Assembly: GCA_900553035.1 (NCBI GenBank)
Contig: USCC01000067.1
Location: 1-11,421, forward strand
Source: an uncultured Rhodospirillaceae bacterium
GTDB taxonomy: Bacteria; Pseudomonadota; Alphaproteobacteria; CAAGCB01; CAG-977
DNA length: 11,421 bases
Direction of reading: 5' to 3'
The notes under the pieces are model-generated. The model was not told the DNA's origin, did not search any database, and saw only the letters and a list, made by a program, of their open reading frames with translations. This document shows positions 7,275 through 11,421 of this stretch, one piece after another (positions within the stretch are counted from its first letter, which is position 1; each line of letters begins with the position of its first letter). The translations under genes were made by a program, and so were the position numbers.

Positions 7275-8762
7275 ATGAAAACAATGCCCTATAACTTTTC
7301 CTATGGAACACGGACATCCCTGCCCGGCAACCTGTCAACCGCCATCAACTACAACAAAGGACTGCAGGCGCTGTACGACAACACATCTCTGGCGCTGAGC
7401 ACGGGGAAATACATCAATTCGTCCCATGACAACTCGACGCTTTATTTTAAGGATATGCGGCTGACCGAACGTGCTTCGGGTCTGACCAGCGTTCTGGATT
7501 CCGTTTCGACGATTACGACGACACTGAGCTCCGTTGACGAGGCGGTGACGTCCCTGACGGATCTGGTGAAGCAGGCCAAGGCGTCGGCGACATACGCGGC
7601 GGAAAGCATCAACAAGACGGCCAAAATGGTCAGCGAGTACACATTCAAGGACGATCAGATCCTGACCGACACCGGCAGCCTGAAGGACGGTGACACGATT
7701 CTGTTCCGCACCGGAGACGCGCGGCAGATGGAAGCCTCCGTCCCTGTTGAAAAGAAAATGAAGCTCTCCGATCTGGGCATTGCGGCGGGCGACAGTTTCA
7801 ACATCAAGGTCGGGGACGCCGACTGGGTTTCCATGACGGTCGCGGACGAAGACATGCGTCTGGACGCCTTTCTGGGACAGGTGACGACTCTGGTGGGTGA
7901 AGACAAGCTCCAGTACGAAATCAAGGACGGCAAGCTGACTTTCACATCGCCGGATCGTAGCCCCATTCTGGTCGGCGACCAGCATTACCTGCCCGGAACG
8001 AATGAAATCGACGAAACGAACACCGATCCGAACGTTGCTTCAAAGCTCGGGCTGGATCTGGGGCACTCGATTACGATTCGGGACGGGCAGACGGTCGAAG
8101 AATTTGCAAACGAAATTTCAGCAATTGACGGCATTGACGCGTTTGTCAACACACGCGGGAAGCTTCAGATTTCCTCGGTTTACGGCGATGATCTGGTGAT
8201 CGGCGACCTGCAGGGAAAAGCCGCGGAATTCATGGGCGTCCAGGGCGGCGCCGAAGACGGCGTGAACGCGCGGCAGAAATATGCCGAACAGTACAATACC
8301 CTTTTGAAACAGATCAACGACCTGGTGAAGGACAGCCGGTTCGACGGTCTGAACCTGTTGGAAGGCGACAACATTCGCGTCGTTTTCAACGAGGAAGGTA
8401 CCAGCGTCCGCACCATTCAGGGCATTCGGCTGGACACCGAATCGCTCGGACTGGAAGAGGCGGCCGGCGACTGGCAGGATCCCGCCGATATTTCCGATTC
8501 CCTTTCCCGTCTGGAAAGCGCCCTGACCAAAGTCCGTAGCGCGGCCAATAAATTCCAGCAGGATATGCAGATGGTTCAGTCGCGGGAAACATTCCTGACA
8601 GGGTTGGGCGAAACCTTTAAAAACGGCGCGGAAGTGCTGACCAAAGCCGATCTGGACGAAGTTTCCGCCCTTTTGATCGCCATTGAAACACAGCAAGAGC
8701 TTGCAATGCAGGTTACAAGCATTACACTGGATTCCAACGCCAGCATTTTATCAATGTTCTGA
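7275..8762 (+). CDS. Flagellin with long variable insert
   Basis: 495 residues, longer than the roughly 280-residue minimal flagellins of many alphaproteobacteria. It is the filament subunit, exported by the flagellar type III apparatus; no signal peptide is seen. The conserved N-terminal coiled region (residues ~15-120) includes NYNKGLQALYDNTSLALSTG, LYFKDMRLTERASGL and a heptad-like helix to ~118. The conserved C-terminal region (~330-495) includes YNTLLKQINDLVKDSRFDGLNLL (340-362) and the terminal helix AIETQQELAMQ, with the end SNASILSMF matching the usual S-x-L-x-x-F tail. Between them, residues ~185-235 and ~262-322 each look like a hook-IN-type beta module. The second contains TVEEFANEISAIDG then GKLQISS. 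The ATG at 7275 has AAGGA seven bases upstream; an in-frame ATG at 7284 is too far from it. It is followed 22 bases later by flbT. A hook-associated FlgL-like protein is the main alternative, but the flbT linkage and the C-terminal end favour flagellin. Confidence 0.87.
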   Translation: MKTMPYNFSYGTRTSLPGNLSTAINYNKGLQALYDNTSLALSTGKYINSSHDNSTLYFKDMRLTERASGLTSVLDSVSTITTTLSSVDEAVTSLTDLVKQAKASATYAAESINKTAKMVSEYTFKDDQILTDTGSLKDGDTILFRTGDARQMEASVPVEKKMKLSDLGIAAGDSFNIKVGDADWVSMTVADEDMRLDAFLGQVTTLVGEDKLQYEIKDGKLTFTSPDRSPILVGDQHYLPGTNEIDETNTDPNVASKLGLDLGHSITIRDGQTVEEFANEISAIDGIDAFVNTRGKLQISSVYGDDLVIGDLQGKAAEFMGVQGGAEDGVNARQKYAEQYNTLLKQINDLVKDSRFDGLNLLEGDNIRVVFNEEGTSVRTIQGIRLDTESLGLEEAAGDWQDPADISDSLSRLESALTKVRSAANKFQQDMQMVQSRETFLTGLGETFKNGAEVLTKADLDEVSALLIAIETQQELAMQVTSITLDSNASILSMF

Positions 8763-8784
8763 ACATGACATACGGGGAAAAAAC

Positions 8785-9195
8785 ATGCCTTTGAAAATCG
8801 AACTGAAACCCGGGGAGCGCCTGATCGTCGGGAACGCCCTGATCACCAACGACAAAGAGCGCGTCAAGCTGTTCATCGAAGGGAACGTCCCCATCCTGCG
8901 CGAAAAATATGTCCTGACGGAAAAGGAAGCCGATACGCCGTGCAAGAAAGTGTATTACGTGTTGCAGGAAATGTATCTGGCCAAGGATCCGAAGATTCTG
9001 CATCCGGAATATTTTTCGCGCATCAAGGAAATTTCCGCCGCGGCGCCCAGCCTGTTGCCTTATATCGATACGGTGAACACGAATATCCTTGAAGGCGATT
9101 ATTACGGCGCACTGAAAAACATGATGACCCTGATTGAACGTGAGACGGAACTCCTGAACCTTGCGTCGGCCCCGTCCCCCGCAAAAGAACCGTAA
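8785..9195 (+). CDS. flbT: FlbT, flagellin mRNA/translation regulator
   Basis: 136 residues, the normal FlbT size. The family start MPLKIELKPGERLIVGNALI and the motif LTEKEADTPCKKVYYVLQEMYL (residues 44-65) are diagnostic, as is the ILEGDYYGALKNM helix (101-113). In Caulobacter, FlbT binds the 5' leader of flagellin mRNA and lowers its stability or translation until the hook is complete; in some relatives it instead promotes flagellin production. It is cytoplasmic. The ATG at 8785 has GGGGA seven bases upstream; a longer in-frame start at 8683 would run through the flagellin gene and is rejected. Its position 22 bases behind flagellin and before a strong terminator implies one bicistronic message, so regulator and target are co-made. 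flaF, the usual neighbour, is not in the window. Confidence 0.93.
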   Translation: MPLKIELKPGERLIVGNALITNDKERVKLFIEGNVPILREKYVLTEKEADTPCKKVYYVLQEMYLAKDPKILHPEYFSRIKEISAAAPSLLPYIDTVNTNILEGDYYGALKNMMTLIERETELLNLASAPSPAKEP

Positions 9196-9217
9196 GACGT
9201 CTGATTTTCACCATGGC

Positions 9218-9256
9218 ACACCCGTCGGCTCCACATCGGCCGGCGGGTGTTTTTTT
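9218..9256 (+). terminator. Strong intrinsic terminator of the flagellin-flbT operon
   Basis: ACACCCG (9218-9224) pairs with CGGGTGT (9244-9250). Pairing continues inward through 9225-9230 with 9238-9243 (two G-T wobbles), giving a 13-bp stem and a 7-base loop, followed directly by a T-run to 9256. It lies 23 bases past the flbT stop. Confidence 0.9.
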
Positions 9257-9268
9257 CGCGATTTTTTC

Positions 9269-9296
9269 TTTATATTCCGTGAAAAACCGGTATAGT
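9269..9296 (+). promoter_or_regulatory. Candidate promoter for the PLP-enzyme operon
   Basis: TATAGT at 9291-9296 is a good -10 element. Sixteen bases upstream, TTTATA (9269-9274) is a poor -35. It sits between the terminator and the gene, leaving a leader of about 35 bases with AAGGA at 9324-9328. Position supports it; the -35 does not. Confidence 0.45.
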
Positions 9297-9336
9297 GTGA
9301 CTTGACAGAAAAAGAAACAGAACAAGGATTTTGCAC

Positions 9337-10890
9337 ATGCATCTGTATTGTCCGGTTTGCGGCAAGGATTACCCGCTCGATACGCGCGAGCTCTGCTGTC
9401 CCGAAGGCTCGGAAGACGGCGTTCATCCCCTCATCAAGCGTGAAGACGCCGATGAACTTTCACGCGTTTTTCCGGCGGTTCTGACCAAACGGTGGAATGA
9501 CGGAAAGCTGTCGTTCAGCGTTTTCCGCGAATTCATGGCCAGCTACCAGCTGGCAAACGCCAACGGAAAGGCCTCTTGGTGGCTGGAGCGTGTTCTGGCG
9601 CTTTCCAACGCCTGCGAACGTCTGGCGGGTCGCGGCTTTATCCGCACGCCGGAAATTCAGGCCGACGACCTGGCGGAAGCCATCGATCTGCCCAAAGGAT
9701 CCCTGTTCGTCAAAAACGAAACGCTTCAGCTGATGGGATCGCATAAGTCGCGCCATCTGGCCGGGGCGATCATGCATCTGGAAACCCTGCGCGAAATCTC
9801 GGACAAGCCGGATGAAAAGAAAACCCTCGCGATCTTCAGCTGCGGAAACGCCGCCATGGGAGCCGCCGCCATTGCCGGAGCCGCCGGATACCGTCTTTAC
9901 ACCTTTGTCCCCGACCATGTCAGCGAAACGGTTGTCGCCATTCTGACAAACCTGGGGGCAAACGTTGTCAAAGTCAGCCGCGAAGGAACGGTCGGTGAAG
10001 GTGACCCGTGCAACCTGCGCTATCAGGAAGCCCTGAAAAAATTCGGATGGGTGCCGTTCACGTCTTATGGCCACGACATCTGGTCCGCCGTCGAAGGCGC
10101 CGAAACGCTTCAGTACGAATTCCTGTTCAATCAGTACCTTCTGGACGCCCCGCTGGATGTCATGGTCGTACAGGTCGGCGGTGGCGGTCTGGCCAATGCC
10201 GTCATTACGGCGAACGCCCTGTTCAAACGTCTGGGCGTCATCCGTTCGTTGCCCCGTTTCTATACCTGCCAGACGGCAAGTTGCTATCCGCTGGCCCAGA
10301 GCTATTTCATGATTCTGCGCGAACTGGGCCGAGAAGGTGTCGTAACGCTGTCGCCGGAACTGGCCATGGCTCTGGAAGGTTCTTTCGACGCAAAAGTTCT
10401 TCTGGAAAATCATCTGGGGCAGATCAAGATGACGGCGAACCTGATCTGTGAAATGTATCCGAAAATCGCTGAAGACCTTGAGAAGGTCTTTGTCAAGGTT
10501 GGCCAGAATCGCAGCGAATACTTCAGGCCTTGGGCACAGAACGTTCCCGAAAGCGTGGCCGAGGGCATCCTTGATGATACAACGTACGACGGGCTGGAAG
10601 TCATCCGCGGCATGATTGAATCGGGGGGCCTTCCCCTGATTGCGGACGAGCCTTCGCTGGAAAAGGCCCACGAACTCGCACGCCAGCATACCGGCATCGA
10701 CCTTTCCGCGACGGGAAGCGCCGGTCTGGCCGGACTGCGGCTTCTGGTCAAAAACAACCTTGTCAGAAAAGGAGAACGGTGCGGCCTTCTGTTCACCGGC
10801 GTCGGCGAACGCAAATGCGACCTTCCGGTCGTCAGGGACCGCGTCTTTACGCTGAGTGCCGGAGACAATATTCGCAAACTTGTGGACTGA
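9337..10890 (+). CDS. PLP-dependent fold-type II enzyme with N-terminal Cys4 knuckle (threonine-synthase-like)
   Basis: 517 residues from ATG 9337, eight bases after AAGGA; a TTG at 9331 is only two bases from it and is rejected. The N-terminus YCPVCGKDY...CC (Cys5, 8, 20, 21) looks like a zinc knuckle, as found at the start of some threonine and cysteate synthases. The core has the Schiff-base region GSHKSRHLAGA with Lys137 as predicted PLP lysine, the substrate/cofactor Asn loop FSCGNAAMGAAA (167-178), and the PLP phosphate-binding loop VQVGGGGLANAV (278-289). These define the beta-replacing/eliminating family (threonine synthase, threonine dehydratase, cysteate synthase). SHK replaces the SFKDR-type motif of classical threonine synthase, so the substrate may differ. 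Cytoplasmic. No amino-acid biosynthesis gene is adjacent, so context does not resolve the reaction. Its 3' end probably overlaps the next gene by 11 bases. The fold is certain; the reaction is not. Confidence 0.85.
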   Translation: MHLYCPVCGKDYPLDTRELCCPEGSEDGVHPLIKREDADELSRVFPAVLTKRWNDGKLSFSVFREFMASYQLANANGKASWWLERVLALSNACERLAGRGFIRTPEIQADDLAEAIDLPKGSLFVKNETLQLMGSHKSRHLAGAIMHLETLREISDKPDEKKTLAIFSCGNAAMGAAAIAGAAGYRLYTFVPDHVSETVVAILTNLGANVVKVSREGTVGEGDPCNLRYQEALKKFGWVPFTSYGHDIWSAVEGAETLQYEFLFNQYLLDAPLDVMVVQVGGGGLANAVITANALFKRLGVIRSLPRFYTCQTASCYPLAQSYFMILRELGREGVVTLSPELAMALEGSFDAKVLLENHLGQIKMTANLICEMYPKIAEDLEKVFVKVGQNRSEYFRPWAQNVPESVAEGILDDTTYDGLEVIRGMIESGGLPLIADEPSLEKAHELARQHTGIDLSATGSAGLAGLRLLVKNNLVRKGERCGLLFTGVGERKCDLPVVRDRVFTLSAGDNIRKLVD

Positions 10891-11421
10891 ACTGCCGCCG
10901 TTGATTCTGCTGGCGGGGGGAAAGTCGGAACGGATGGGACAGCCCAAAGGCCTGCTTTCCTGGGAAGGCCGGCCGTGGCTGTTGTACCAGCTTGACGCCT
11001 ATCGCCGAGCCGGAGGGCGGCGTGCTGTTGTGGTTCTGGGCTACAATGCCGAAGCGTATTTCACCGCTCTGCCGGAGCTTTACGGCGGGAATGAAAGCTT
11101 CCGGGGGTCGCTTCGCCTGACGGCCTGTGTCAATCGGCGGCCTGAATGGGGACCTTTTTCATCCGTTCAGGCGGGTCTTGACCATTTATCGGCGGAAAAT
11201 CATCCGCGCGTTTTTTTCATGGCCGTCGACCGCCCCGCGCCCACGCCCGGAACATGGCGGCGGCTGTGTGAAGCCGGGGACATTTCCATGGCTTACCCGA
11301 TCCATGGAGAAAAAAAGGGGCATCCTGTCCTGCTGTCTTCCGCCTTTGCGGAACAGGTTCTCCGCACCCCGCCGGAAGGAGCGCGCATGGATATCCTGCG
11401 TGAAAATCTGCCTTCCGGAAT
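10880..11421 (+). CDS. MobA/MocA-like nucleotidyltransferase, 3' end outside window
   Basis: The frame is open to the right edge (about 180 visible codons). It begins LPPLILLAGGKSERMGQPKG, the nucleotide-binding loop L-AGG-S-RMG--K of MobA/NTP_transf_3 enzymes, which transfer a nucleotide from CTP or GTP to molybdopterin or similar acceptors. NRRPEWGPFSSVQAGL matches the family's N-x-x-W-x-x-G-x-x-S-S-x-x-x-G-L pattern. VDRP replaces the usual metal-binding D-x-P segment while keeping the Asp, and KKGHPVLL matches the G-H-P-V-L segment. There is no ATG near the start. TTG at 10880 (overlapping the previous gene by 11 bases, GGAGA 14 bases upstream) or GTG at 10856 are the candidates; TTG is marked here provisionally. 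The overlap implies co-expression with the PLP enzyme. Substrate unknown: molybdenum cofactor is possible, as is a sugar or other phosphate. Confidence 0.8.
   Translation, partial: MWTELPPLILLAGGKSERMGQPKGLLSWEGRPWLLYQLDAYRRAGGRRAVVVLGYNAEAYFTALPELYGGNESFRGSLRLTACVNRRPEWGPFSSVQAGLDHLSAENHPRVFFMAVDRPAPTPGTWRRLCEAGDISMAYPIHGEKKGHPVLLSSAFAEQVLRTPPEGARMDILRENLPSG

Noticed and set aside
8118..8696. 192-codon minus-strand open frame
   Set aside because: Antisense to the flagellin C-terminal region; no independent evidence.
8683..8784. Upstream ATG extending flbT by 34 codons
   Set aside because: Lies inside the flagellin gene; the conserved FlbT start MPLKIELKPGER matches ATG 8785.
9302..9307. 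TTGACA box before the PLP enzyme
   Set aside because: No -10-like hexamer at 16-18 bases downstream; that position falls on the ribosome binding site. TATAGT at 9291 is the better promoter element.
9460..10947. 495-codon minus-strand open frame
   Set aside because: Long but fully antisense to the PLP enzyme, whose motifs are clear; no recognisable domain or ribosome binding site.
1..11421. CRISPR arrays, tRNA/rRNA genes, insertion sequences
   Set aside because: No spaced direct repeats, cloverleaf genes, transposase motifs or terminal inverted repeats were seen on reading the window; a dedicated search was not possible.

Overview
The window is a GC-rich stretch (hand counts of single 60-base lines inside the main genes range from about 60% to 70% GC). 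It very probably comes from an alphaproteobacterium. The strongest clue is a clear FlbT homologue directly behind a flagellin gene; FlbT is a flagellin-mRNA regulator essentially confined to that class. The gene content (LPS-type acyltransferase, fused MFS/spermidine-synthase-like protein, ATP-grasp/alpha-E/transglutaminase cluster) fits this. I cannot name a genus.

Layout. (1) Bases 1-777, + strand: the 3' end of a cysteine-rich, beta-helical (hexapeptide-like) protein whose reading frame is open to the left edge, so its start lies outside the window. Its central part is clearly AT-richer than its surroundings. (2) Bases 786-3650, - strand: a two-gene operon read right to left. It holds a 743-residue multi-membrane-span protein with a C-terminal spermidine-synthase-like domain, then, 15 bases on, a CatB/XAT-type hexapeptide acetyltransferase. 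It converges tail to tail with gene 1 across a hairpin that contains both stop codons. (3) Bases 3651-3782: an AT-rich divergent promoter region. (4) Bases 3783-7144, + strand: a translationally coupled pair (ATGA overlap). The first gene fuses a circularly permuted ATP-grasp domain to an alpha-E domain; the second is a transglutaminase-like cysteine protease-fold protein. This is the known but experimentally obscure predicted peptide-ligase/transglutaminase system, here in fused form. (5) Bases 7145-9256, + strand: a leader with a stem-loop, a flagellin with a long variable insert, flbT 22 bases behind it, and a strong intrinsic terminator. (6) Bases 9257-11421, + strand: a PLP-dependent fold-type II enzyme with an N-terminal Cys4 knuckle (threonine-synthase-like), overlapped by a MobA-like nucleotidyltransferase cut by the right edge.

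How the parts work together. The flagellin-FlbT unit looks like a self-contained filament module in which the regulator of flagellin translation or mRNA decay is made from the same message as its target; no flaF is present beside it. The ATP-grasp/alpha-E/transglutaminase pair probably makes and cleaves or transfers an amide/peptide bond on an unknown substrate. The acyltransferase probably decorates a surface polysaccharide. Nothing in the window is an obvious mobile element, tRNA, rRNA or CRISPR array. The least described items are the cysteine-rich beta-helix protein at the left edge, the two hook-IN-like modules inside the flagellin, and the orphan PLP enzyme/nucleotidyltransferase pair.
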